A stretch of DNA of 46,373 nucleotides from Purshia tridentata (lineage: Eukaryota; Streptophyta; Magnoliopsida; Rosales; Rosaceae), in the NCBI GenBank assembly GCA_003254885.1, contig QANT01004127.1:1-46373 (forward strand), written 5' to 3'. The notes beneath the pieces are model-generated. The model saw nothing but the letters and a program-made list of their open reading frames with translations. It had not been told where the DNA came from and did not search any database. Position numbers and translations under genes: made by a program. Below are positions 30,501 to 44,397 of the stretch, piece after piece. The number at the start of each line of letters is the position of its first letter. Positions within the stretch are counted from its first letter, which is position 1.

Positions 30501-31167
30501 TCTTGTTGAGATTGTCCCTTCTCCAACCGTTCCCGCCTACGAGTTTTTACAATGCATCAGAAAACACACCAAGAAGTTCAATTAGCAGAAACTCGATGCC
30601 GAGGAATCAAAATCAATGCAAAAGTAGAGTCAACTCAATCAAGTTATATTCCACAATACCAAAAAAATTAACAATAAAGCAGTTCAATTAGCAGAAACTC
30701 AATAATGAGGGACCAAATGCCCAAATTCTAAATGGCAGGTGCAAAAGTAAAGTCAACTCAACCAAAGTCACATTCCGAAATACCAAAAAGAATAAGATAA
30801 CGAAGAAAAGGAGAAATGCATACTACATGAAAAAAAGAGAGACCCAGATGAGGAAATGTAAATTAGTTCAGTCAGCTGACTCTGAACACTAAAAGAAGGA
30901 ACCTTCGAATAAAGAAAGATTTTCCCACATAGCATACAGCTGCATCAGCACATAGTAATAAACCAAGCAAGCCAAGACTAAATGCATGGTTCAGTTCCAG
31001 CATTTGAAGCATCTAAAGCAATCAGAAAACTAATACTCAGTGGGAAAAAATAAGTAATCGGAGCCCTTCACTCAAGAACCAGAAAAATTGTATATTTTCA
31101 TCTCAGTGAACTGAAATCACATACCTAAAGAAGCTTTAGGAAAGGAACCAAGAAGCGTAGAATCCAT
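24572..31167 (-). CDS. VTE2-1: homogentisate phytyltransferase, chloroplastic (tocopherol biosynthesis), 408 aa, 13 exons
   Basis: Joins homogentisate to phytyl diphosphate, the committed step to tocopherols (vitamin E), in the plastid envelope. Exons: 31167-31125, 30536-30489, 29487-29198, 28996-28913, 28823-28749, 28517-28434, 27964-27875, 26746-26645, 26163-26068, 25938-25867, 25776-25681, 25092-24988, 24613-24572; all GT-AG, in phase, 409 codons with stop. Residues 1 to about 83 form a Ser/Arg/Lys-rich transit peptide ending near FLVNATAGQ. The UbiA-family core follows, with [13 protein letters not shown], the first Asp motif NQLSDIDID (171-179), the second KDIPDIDGD (304-312), and several hydrophobic membrane segments (for example [18 protein letters not shown]). 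The protein aligns to the end with known HPT1, and best with HPT1 rather than the homogentisate solanesyltransferase paralogue, because the TAGQ and [13 protein letters not shown] blocks are HPT1-like. Exon 3 has two tandem acceptors three bases apart. Confidence 0.95.
26899..27317. mobile_element. 419-bp MITE in HPT1 intron 7 with 92-bp terminal inverted repeats
   Basis: The arms 26899-26991 and 27226-27317 are near-perfect inverted repeats beginning AGGCTTATTATTGAATTTAC. A 7-bp direct repeat, aaaataa, flanks the element (26892-26898 and 27318-27324), a plausible target-site duplication although low in complexity. The arms contain repeated blocks of CACTTTGCCCCC, and TAAATCCTCTCACTTTGCCC occurs twice on the left side. 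There is no open frame for a transposase. It lies inside the 1,910-25 kb minus-strand gene's intron between exons 7 and 8 (26747-27874) and makes up over a third of it. Confidence 0.85.
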
Positions 31168-33146
31168 TTCTTCAGCTAAGAAAATGGTGTTCCAGGCTTA
31201 AGTTCAGTTATCAACCGAGAACACAGTGAAAGAAGCACAGCAGAATCCCCTAATCCACTATCGCTAAGCGAACCTAAAAGGAGCTTTGAAGCCTCTGATC
31301 AAATAATTAGTGGGATTAGACCATAAGAGGTTGTGGGCCTTTACCAAAAATGAAAAGATAGTAGGTCCACTACCCACACGAGTTCAGTGCGTTTTCTTCG
31401 ACAATGCGTCAAAAGGGTCGGTAAACTACAACCTCATTACCTCATATACCATCATACCTTCCAGTTTAGAGTTTCGTGACGTCTGTGAAGTGTGAACCAT
31501 TGACAACAACCATGTCTTTCTGTATCTGGCATTCTGTTGGGTTGGAAATGTACACTCAGCCAAAAAATATCTGGCAAAAAAACAAAAACTAAAAAAATAT
31601 ATTGCAAGTATATTTACTGATTTACACACCCACTTCATTGTTTTTTTCTTTCAAAAAAGTTTATATAATTTATCCCCCAAATAAGTGTGTCATATTTTAC
31701 TAGCAAGCTAAATTGTTTACAATTGAATTAACCCTCTAAATTACCTTTGGTAAAATAAAAGTTTCCATCCGTCAAAAAAATTGTTTTGTTCATCGACTCT
31801 GTACACAGGCGCCACGATAGCACTACATTACACGGGTATACGGTCATATACTCCTATTTGGGTTTCTTTCGATTCCATGTAGTGCACACAATATGAATTG
31901 CTAATGGGCAAGCTGAAGGAAACATGAAATGTAACAAGGGATCTTATAATTTTTCTACATAGGTTTGTTTATGTAGGAACCCAAAACACCCTAACATAAG
32001 CTACATTTAATTGACCAACCCTTCAAATTCTATAACCACTAAGACTCTTCACATTTCTCACATATTGTGTACTATGTTCATTAACTTTTGAGGAATATTA
32101 ATTACATCAATTCATGCATTTACTTGCACTCATTGAATGATGAAACTCAAATTATGAATGAATTACACAATACAGATATTAAACTATACAATATGCACTC
32201 TTTGAATCTCATACTGCCTTTTCTTAAATCATTATAAAAACATACCATATTCATACTCTCACGTGTTAGAAGTATATGCAAGGCTCATGCTTAAACACTC
32301 AAACCATGTCATAGATCGCATATCAATATCCTTTAAAAAAAATTTCTTAAATGGCTGCATAATGGCAGCAAATAAGTTCACCCATATCTTTAATTACCTG
32401 CCAAAATGGCCTTATAAATATCATAAAGTAATTAAGTTCACCCAGTTCAGTCATTCACTCACTACATCGACGTTGTCGGTTCCACATGTAGAGACTTGCC
32501 TAGGTACGTTCTCACCTCTTTTCTCAACTCAGTTCATCACCCCTTCAATTTTAGGAGGGAGGATTTGCCAAAAAAAGGTGAGAACTTGCTGTCACAGGAA
32601 GTCGAGTAAGAGGAAATTAGCTTTGAAATTAGGCATGGAAATGTTGGAATGACGAAATTAGCTTTGAAATGTAAAGTATATGTTCTTTAACTGGGACAAG
32701 AGACAAAGTTCATATACTATTGCTAAAAAAAACCCTTTTTATTTTTATTTTTTATTACGGGTTAAAATATTTCAGCATTCACTCATGCTGTCATGCGAGA
32801 GTTTAACAGAAACAGACTGAAAAAGCTCGGTTCTTTAAAACCCAATCTTTTGCCCAATACCATCTTCAATAAAGACCAGTCATCTCCCTCAATCCCACTC
32901 CCTCTCTCTTATAGAAGATCAATCTATCAATCCAATTCCATCTTCAATAAACACCAATCATCTGTCTATCAGTTATGTCTCTCTCTCTCTCTTTCTCTCT
33001 CTCTCATCTTAGTCACAGTCCCAAAACCCACAGAGAAATGCTTTCCCCATCTTCTATCCAAATCCAATCTTCTTTGCTCCTTTTCTCACCCTTCTAGCTT
33101 CAGCACATCTATTCCAACAAAATCCACAACCCCAATTCTCTCTAAA
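31168..33146. other. divergent intergenic region between HPT1 and the PPR gene
   Basis: HPT1 is read leftwards from 31167 and the PPR gene rightwards from 33147, so both promoters lie here. The low end should contain the HPT1 leader. A pyrimidine-rich tract with a CT repeat (32979-33005) lies in the probable PPR leader. The reading frame upstream of the PPR start stays open back to an ATG at 32793, but that stretch is low-complexity. I see no other gene. Confidence 0.55.
32979..33005. repeat. CT microsatellite in the PPR leader
   Basis: CT units with a single TTT interruption, about 140-170 nt before the PPR start codon. CT-rich tracts are frequent in plant 5' leaders. In the PPR frame it would encode SLSLSLSL, which is why the open frame looks longer than the gene. 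Confidence 0.85.
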
Positions 33147-35678
33147 ATGGAGGGTACTCTCTTTCCAACTAGGCCAGTGTATCCCATTCCAACAAGCAGA
33201 CCAAAACAACCAAGCCCTCCTGTGAAATTCAATTCCACAACTTTGCCACCCCCTCCTCCTCAGCCCCCATCTCCTCCCTCATTCCCTATAGACTCTCTCC
33301 TTCAGCACCTTCTAAGTCTCTCTTCACCTCCCAATACTCCCCACACGCTCAGACCTTTAAACCCACCTCAGCAAACCAATGCCAATTTCCCTTCTCTTCA
33401 AATTTCAGCGGATTCAATCCCAAAACAGCACCAACTAAAGAAACCCACTTCAGTTTTAGTCCCAAATTTTGAGGACAATAAACGAGATGTGAAACCAGAA
33501 GATGGGCTTTTTGACTTTTTGACAATAAAGGGTAAGTTGATGTTCAATTCCATTGTAGAGCAGCCTTTGCATAGTTTGAATGATGTGTTTGATTCTGCTA
33601 AGTTTGAGTTGCTTGAAATTGATTTGATTAGTCTATTGAAAGCATTAGACCTGTCTGGAAATTGGGAGAGAGCCCTATTGTTGTTCGAATGGATTCAGTT
33701 GAACTTAAGCTCACAAAATTTGAAATTAGATAGTCAGATTATTGAACTAATGGTTAGAATTCTTGGTAGAGAGTCACAGCATACCATTGCATCAAAATTG
33801 TTTGAAGCAATTCCTATAGAGGAATATTCGCTAGATGTCCGAGCTTATACCACTATCATTCATGCGCATTCTCGTACTGGAAAGTACGAACGTGCAATTG
33901 ACTTGTTTGAGAAACTGGTGGAGATTGGTCTCTCACCAACTTTGGTCACTTACAATGTCATTCTTGATGTTTATGGGAAGATGGGTCGATCTTGGAATAA
34001 AATTTTAGGCCTCTTGGATGAGATGAAGAGCAAAGGATTTGAATTTGATGAGTTTACTTGTAGTACAGTGATATCTGCCTGTGGAAAAGAGGGTTTGTTG
34101 AATGAGGCAAAAGATTTCTTTGCTGGATTGAAGTCACAAGGCTATGTACCAGGAACTGTTACCTATAATTCTTTGTTGCAGGTTTTCGGAAAGGCAGGGG
34201 TATTTACAGAGGCCTTGGGCATATTAAAAGAAATGGAGGATAACAATTGCCCACCTGACGCTGTTACTTACAATGAGCTTGTGGCAGCTTATGTGAGGGC
34301 AGGATTCACTGAGGAAGGTGCATCTGTCATAGAAACGATGACCCAAAAAGGAGTAATGCCAAATGCTGTTACATATACTACTGTGATAAATGCATATGGT
34401 AAATCTGGAAAGGAGGAAGAGGCTCTAAGGTTGTTCAGCCAAATGAAGGAGACAGGTTGCGTGCCTAATGTTTGTACATACAATGCTGTCCTTGGAATGC
34501 TTGGAAAGAAGTCACAGCCAGAGGAGATGATAAAAATACTTTGTGATATGAAGTCAAGTGGTTGCGCTCCTAACCGTATTACATGGAACACAATGCTTGC
34601 CATGTGTGCTGATAAGGGTAAGCACAAATATGTGAATTTGGTGTTTCGTGAAATGAAAATTTGTGGTTTTGAGCCTGACAGAGACACATTCAATACCTTG
34701 ATCAGTGCATATGGACGGTGTGGGTCAGAAATAGATGCTGCAAATATGCACGATGAGATGATAAAGGCAGGATTTACTCCATGTGTTACGACTTACAATG
34801 CACTTCTAAATGCTCTGGCTCAGCGAGGGGACTGGAAAGCAGCAGAATCTGTTATTTTAGATATGAGAAGTAAGGGTTTCAAGCCTAATGAAACCTCATA
34901 TTCATTGATGATTCACTGTCACGCAAAGGGCAGGAATGTGAGGGGAATAGAGAGAATTGAGAAAGAAATATATGATGGTCATATTTTTCCTAGCTGGGTT
35001 CTTTTGAGAAGTCTTGTTCTTGCAAACTTCAAGTGCAGAGCACTGAGAGGTATGGAGAGGGCATTCCAGCAATTGCAGATCAATGGATATAAACCTGACT
35101 TGGTTCTATTCAATTCTATGCTTTCAATTTTTGCTAGAAACAATATGTATGATCGGGCCAATGACATGCTGCACATGATTCGTGAATGTGGCCTTCAGCC
35201 AGATCTTGTAACGTACAATAGCTTGATGGACATGTACGCCAGAAAGGCCGAGTGTTGGAAAGCAGAAGAAATTCTTTTGGGCCTACAAAAGTCTGGTGGG
35301 AAACCAGACCTTGTCTCTTATAACACTGTCATCAAAGGATTTTGCAGGCAAGGGCACATGCAGGAGGCTATAAGAATTCTCTCTGAGATGACGGCTAGAG
35401 GGATTCGGCCGTGCATTTTTACCTACAATACTTTTGTCACAGGCTTTGCAGGGCAGGCAATGTTCTCAGAAATAGATGAAGTGATAAGCTATATGATTCA
35501 GAACAATTGCAGACCCAATGAGCTAACCTACAAGATTGCGGTGGATGGTTATTGTAAGGCAAGAAAATATAAAGAAGCTATGGACTTTCTGTCAAAGATT
35601 AAGGAGATTGATAGTTCTTTTGATGATCAATATGTGCAAAGACTTGCTTCCCGTGTTAGGGACATCATGGAATCATGA
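33147..35678 (+). CDS. P-class pentatricopeptide repeat protein, probably chloroplastic (At2g18940-like), 843 aa
   Basis: PPR proteins bind organellar RNA one base per repeat and stabilise, process or activate specific transcripts; the target of this one is not known to me. A single exon encodes a proline- and serine-rich N-terminus (MEGTLFPTRPVYPIP...), a conserved helical region (SLLKALDLSGNWERALLLFEW), then about 16 PPR motifs from residue 231 to 818, for example VTYNVILDVYGKMGR and CIFTYNTFVTGFAGQ. The end FDDQYVQRLASRVRDIMES matches the At2g18940 family closely. Two motifs around residues 590-640 are degenerate (GIERIEKEIYDGHIFPSW). There are no DYW, E or SMR domains. I chose the ATG at 33147 because MEGTLFP matches the family start and gives the usual length (about 820 aa). 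The frame remains open upstream to 32793, but that extension is CT-repeat-derived. Confidence 0.92.
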   Translation: MEGTLFPTRPVYPIPTSRPKQPSPPVKFNSTTLPPPPPQPPSPPSFPIDSLLQHLLSLSSPPNTPHTLRPLNPPQQTNANFPSLQISADSIPKQHQLKKPTSVLVPNFEDNKRDVKPEDGLFDFLTIKGKLMFNSIVEQPLHSLNDVFDSAKFELLEIDLISLLKALDLSGNWERALLLFEWIQLNLSSQNLKLDSQIIELMVRILGRESQHTIASKLFEAIPIEEYSLDVRAYTTIIHAHSRTGKYERAIDLFEKLVEIGLSPTLVTYNVILDVYGKMGRSWNKILGLLDEMKSKGFEFDEFTCSTVISACGKEGLLNEAKDFFAGLKSQGYVPGTVTYNSLLQVFGKAGVFTEALGILKEMEDNNCPPDAVTYNELVAAYVRAGFTEEGASVIETMTQKGVMPNAVTYTTVINAYGKSGKEEEALRLFSQMKETGCVPNVCTYNAVLGMLGKKSQPEEMIKILCDMKSSGCAPNRITWNTMLAMCADKGKHKYVNLVFREMKICGFEPDRDTFNTLISAYGRCGSEIDAANMHDEMIKAGFTPCVTTYNALLNALAQRGDWKAAESVILDMRSKGFKPNETSYSLMIHCHAKGRNVRGIERIEKEIYDGHIFPSWVLLRSLVLANFKCRALRGMERAFQQLQINGYKPDLVLFNSMLSIFARNNMYDRANDMLHMIRECGLQPDLVTYNSLMDMYARKAECWKAEEILLGLQKSGGKPDLVSYNTVIKGFCRQGHMQEAIRILSEMTARGIRPCIFTYNTFVTGFAGQAMFSEIDEVISYMIQNNCRPNELTYKIAVDGYCKARKYKEAMDFLSKIKEIDSSFDDQYVQRLASRVRDIMES

Positions 35679-39842
<4,164 letters not shown>

Positions 39843-41754
39843 TTAAGAGTGTATATGGTAACACCACGCTGTAACCAAGGGTCACAGAAGCCTTCAACTG
39901 CAAGATTTGAGATCATTATGAGGAATCAATTAGCAGAGATTGCTGTTTCAGTCAGTAAAAGCTCTTGAAAATGTACTTTAGTCAGGACTTGTTTTGGGTG
40001 TTACTGGTAGTGCACATTGCTTATGTGGAATTGTTCTGGCTTGGGATGAACTTTCAGTTATTTTCAAGAGTGACTTGAGACCATGTTTGTTTTTGAGGTT
40101 TTTGTGAGACTGCCTTTCGGTACGGACAATGAATAATTTTCCTTGTCAGGTTAGTAGTATATATAATGGACAGGTAGGTTTACATATGTAGACTTAGTTT
40201 CTTGTTATGTCTCTGTGTTCTTTTTAATTCAGGTTCTGTTATTTGAACCAAACGAGAAAGAGATGCATGTTTATAGTAACGTTTGCTAGTCCTCGATATA
40301 TGTAATGAATCTTTGTTTCAGCTCTCCTTCACTCATTTAAAATATGTTATCCAGCTTAAAAGATTTACAAGCAAAGATTGTGAGGCAGATTTCTGAAGAA
40401 GCCAGCACCCCAACTCTGCAGAACATGGTGGTGCCACATTTGGGTCCAGATCACGTTTTTCTGACTGAAATGGTTTAATTGAGATTTGACAAATTTTCAG
40501 CCTTGAAGGAATGTGGCTTCTTTTGTTTGCTGCCCTGATCTTTGCTCTCAGTTTCACAGTTTCTTCTTTACACAGGCAGATAAATTTGTTACGGTTATGT
40601 AAATTACTGTAGTTCTGTTCCCCATTGTATCCACTTGCTCAGTTTGTGACATGGAGTCTTTGCCAATTGCTGCAATGGTAATGATTGATTGGAATAAGGT
40701 TTGCATGTGTTTGCTTGGAGTGGGCATGATTTCTCACTTGTGTGAGTTACAAGCTACAATGACTGGGATGTGGTGATTTGATTCTTTTAGACATGGATAT
40801 GGATTCTACAAATTTTTAAATTTTAAAAGTTGAACCCACAAAAACAACTTTGTGTAATTTTATTATTGGTTTGTCATGCTAGGCTAACACGATGATTGAT
40901 GACCTGTTGGCACCGCACCCACCCTAGCTTTTCTCCCAAGTTTTTCTCCTGGAGTAGAGGCTAGATTGGGATTGAGTATGGGCTGATTTTCAACCAAGAA
41001 TTTCATGTCCATTTAAGCTGAGTACACACTTAACTGATTATATTTACTAATCATCTTGTGTATCAGCTGATGTAGCATTTGTTATCAAGTGCCAGTAACT
41101 TGGAGTACCGTTAGCACCATTGCACTCCCCACCACCCCAACTGCTTCAAATGAGCATCAAACAAAATTGAAAATAGATTTAGAATCTAAAAAATGCTCTT
41201 AAGAAAATTCAATGTCATTTTAATAAAAAATAAATCAAATTTGAGTTCCTCAATGGAGAATATGATCAATGAAGATGGAAGAAAATAAACTGCTGTGGTG
41301 GTTTGGACCGAAAATGATAATTTACAACAATGCAGGGAAAATAATAAATAATAAAAATAAGAGAACCCAATACAAGTTGGAACAAACTATAAGGGCAAGT
41401 AAGATGTTTCTCAAGCAAGGTGGAAATAACATATCTGCCACTGCCAGAGAATCAGAAGACAGAAGTCCCATAATCCATTCCTGTACTAGCAAGTAGCAAA
41501 CCAAATTATTATCAAAATAAAAAATAAAAAGAAAATTCCCCAAACTAAGTACTCGCAAAGACAAAGATCTGACCAGTTGGGTTGCGTGAGGTCGACAGTA
41601 CTTGTTGTATCCACCAACTCACGCACACAAGATTACTCATCACTTCGCTCTTTTTTTTTCGGCCAGTACTCATCACTTCACTCAAAACCCACAAAGATCC
41701 CACAATATTTTCTGTCTTTCTCTCTCATTTTCCGCCGAACCAAACGGAACCCAG
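39843..41754. other. intergenic: ADO 3' side and promoter/leader of the proline-rich protein gene
   Basis: It contains the 3' untranslated region of the ADO gene (extent unknown; several AATAAA-like AT-rich stretches) and, at the high end, the leader of the next gene, which includes a micro-insertion (41634-41683). The frame upstream of the 41755 ATG is open to 41602 but not family-like. No extra gene is visible. Confidence 0.5.
41634..41683 (-). mobile_element. micro-insertion: T9CGGCCAG with 17-bp target-site duplication, in the leader of the proline-rich protein gene
   Basis: The sequence tactcatcacttcRctc occurs at 41634-41650 (R = g) and 41667-41683 (R = a). The 16 nt between are nine T, then cggccag; in sense orientation CTGGCCG plus poly(A). 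It lies 72-121 nt upstream of the start codon of the 138-aa protein, so it is probably transcribed in its 5' leader. Confidence 0.65.
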
Positions 41755-44397
41755 ATGGCCATCAACAGGGACTCCACTCCCCCTCCGATGATCGGCAAGA
41801 TTGGTCCTTACACTGTGTTCATGACTCCACCCTCCACGCCAAAACCATCTGAACCGGTCCTTGATTCCCCTAAGAAGGTGGTCCCGCCTCCTCCGGTTCA
41901 GCTGCCTCCGGTTCAGACGCCGCCTCAGCAATTTGTTAAGCCCGTTGCCGGTTCGGATTCTGCGGCCAATGGCTCTGTTTTGGGGTTTTTTAAGAGTGCC
42001 GTCACCAAAGTGCAGAATGGTAATGCATGGTTTTGTTACTATCTTTTTTCTTGTGCTCTGTTTGGTAGTTGGGAAAGTAGAGGTAAATGACGCAAAATTA
42101 GGACTTTAGTGATGAACAAATGAAAAAACAAAAAAACCAGATGAAATTTTACTCTGAATAATGGATTAAATGAATGTAGATGATGCAATTTGTTATGGAA
42201 ACTAGAAATCCACTACATTTGATCTTTAATTCATTTAATTTAATTTTTTTCATGCTTGTTGAATAGTAAGCAGAGCTCTATATGTGATTTTATAACCCCG
42301 TTTGGTTTATGGGAAAATAGGTAATAGATTATATTATGGGATGGTTTGCAGAAACTGAACATGAACACTTGTGTTATAGTTTCTCCTGTCCTGTATCGTG
42401 TGAAAACTGAGTTGTAGTTTGAGTGATATATTCATTGATATTTTCTTCCTTAATGATGTTGAGGTCGTCTCTTCGGTTATTTCGCAGCACATTCAAGTTT
42501 GGATGATCATTTGGCACGCTGGTTTGGGTTGAATCAGTCAAAATATCAGTGGGCACTAGATGATTATTATGAGAGCAAGGGATTGGTGAGCATTTGATTG
42601 CTTGAATTCCTAGAACTTATTTACCTTCCGACGCGCTCTTATGTTGTAATGTTTAGTGGCGTAAGTTGATTTTGTTGTTAAATTTAGCTCTGGATACATT
42701 GAAGCGTTCATATGTGCATCTATACTGATATAAGCAATTGAGTTAAATTGTTGTATTTTCTTTTGTTTCATACACCCTCATACAATTTATACACATGTAT
42801 TTATATTTATTCACTTCTTATCTTATGAGATTCTGTTTCACATATATCAATGTCTTCCTAAGACCTGTTGCATAACATCAAAAACATCTTTGGATCTCCA
42901 GGTTATTTAATTAATTCTTTGGTAAAAGAAGGGGGTTATTTTTAAATTCTTCTGTTTTCTGTTTACAGAATTAATTTGTAACAGGTGCTTAACACAATAG
43001 AACCAGAATCTTGGTCTCTTAAAAGCAAAGAAAGGACATTAAATTAGGTTAAACACTTGTTCCTCTTTCCCTGTCAAATGCTTCTCTAGTAGAATGACCA
43101 AGAGTATTCTTTGTAAAAATAATGAGTTTAAGTATCCATTTAGACGATTCGTAATATAATACAGAATATCAAAGATGCATTGTATGGTGTATTAGGTCCT
43201 CAGAGTTACATGCCACAAGGTATAATGGATACTTAATACTGAGATAGTTTACAAGTACAGCCTTATTTTTTTATTTTACTTTTGTGAAATATAAATAGGG
43301 ATAAATTAAAAAGAACGCGTTTGAAATGTAATTAATGCATTTTAGTTGCGTATGATGTGTCTAATGAGTGCAAAACTTGTGTTGAATGCGTCATTCAGCC
43401 TCATGACATCTGGTCCTTAAGAATTTGATTTGGCTTGTATAGAGCTTCTTGATTTTCTGATGTCACAGTTGTGACTTTGTTAGAGGAGTACCTTCTTTTG
43501 CAGCCCAATACTAAGTTTTATAAGCTGGTGCCTAGTTTCTTATTTTTCTTTCTCTCATTTTCTTCCTATTCCTTTCTCATCATGCCATGTTACTTTGCAA
43601 TGGGGGAAATTGTGTTATTTAAATCTGATGGATTAAAAGCTCCTGTGGTCTTGGAGTTTCAGCTCTGTTCTTTGTTTTTTATTTCATTTAATCTCCTTTT
43701 TCTTTTCTTTCTTTTTTTTTTTTTTAAGCTAATCCATCAAAATATTTGGTTCAACAGTGGATAAGGATCCACTGTTTTCTGATACTAGGCTGGATGAAAA
43801 TAAAAATTGCTCTGGATTTTTATTCTGGAAAGTGAGAAATTTTTTTCATGTTAAGTCCTAATTTTGAAGCAAAATATTCAGCCGATAATTGTTTCATGCG
43901 CAACCAAGAAAGTTAATATAAACTGCTATTTTGATCGGGGGACTGAATAGGCTAATCACAGCTGCATGAAATTTGATTTTATAATTTGGTTTGCCTGGTT
44001 GGACCAGGTAGGCCTGTCAGATTTAATATTGCCATCTGATTTGTCTGTTCTGTAAAGGGTGTATTATAATTACCATTTTTATTTTTAATCATGATACTGT
44101 CATTGATGTCATCCTGATTTGGTTTTGGGGCTCTTTTACTTCTTGCATTTGCTAAATTTAGGCTCCCCTGTTAGAGTTGGGCAAATTATGGTCATCATCT
44201 CCGTCATCTTTGTCACCATTTCCCAACTTATTACCTCTAACATTCAGCTTACTTGATCATTGTTTCTGTTATTTGTAACCATTGACTCGATCCTTGTTGT
44301 TGTTATTACTTATCCATGACTTGATCCTTTTGCTTGATTGCAGGAAAAGGGCGATGCAAATTCAAAAGAGCAATCTAGCAAAATGCAGAGTGTGTAA
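41755..44397 (+). CDS. proline-rich protein of unknown function (At2g18910-like), 138 aa, 3 exons
   Basis: Exons 41755-42019, 42488-42585 and 44344-44397 (GT-AG, in phase, 139 codons with stop). The N-terminus MAINRDSTPPPMIGKIGPY is followed by a Pro/Val/Gln-rich stretch (about residues 25-62, with PPPPVQLPPVQTPPQQ), then GSVLGFFKSAVTKVQN and a conserved-looking C-terminal segment, SSLDDHLARWFGLNQSKYQW, before a short charged tail. There is no signal peptide or membrane segment, so it is not a secreted wall glycoprotein despite the proline content. It probably corresponds to the small 'hydroxyproline-rich glycoprotein family' gene next to LKP2 in Arabidopsis (recalled, not checked). Intron 2 is 1,758 nt. 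A further GT-AG intron (44414-44496) seems to lie in the 3' untranslated region, 16 nt after the stop, too close to trigger decay. I assign no function. Confidence 0.8.

Noticed and set aside
32263..32652. 129-codon plus-strand frame upstream of the PPR gene
   Set aside because: No recognisable domain; the composition is that of noncoding DNA. Most likely chance.
32793..33146. N-terminal 118-codon extension of the PPR reading frame
   Set aside because: It is low-complexity, includes a CT-microsatellite-encoded SLSLSL run and does not resemble the family. MEGTLFP at 33147 matches the known family start and length.
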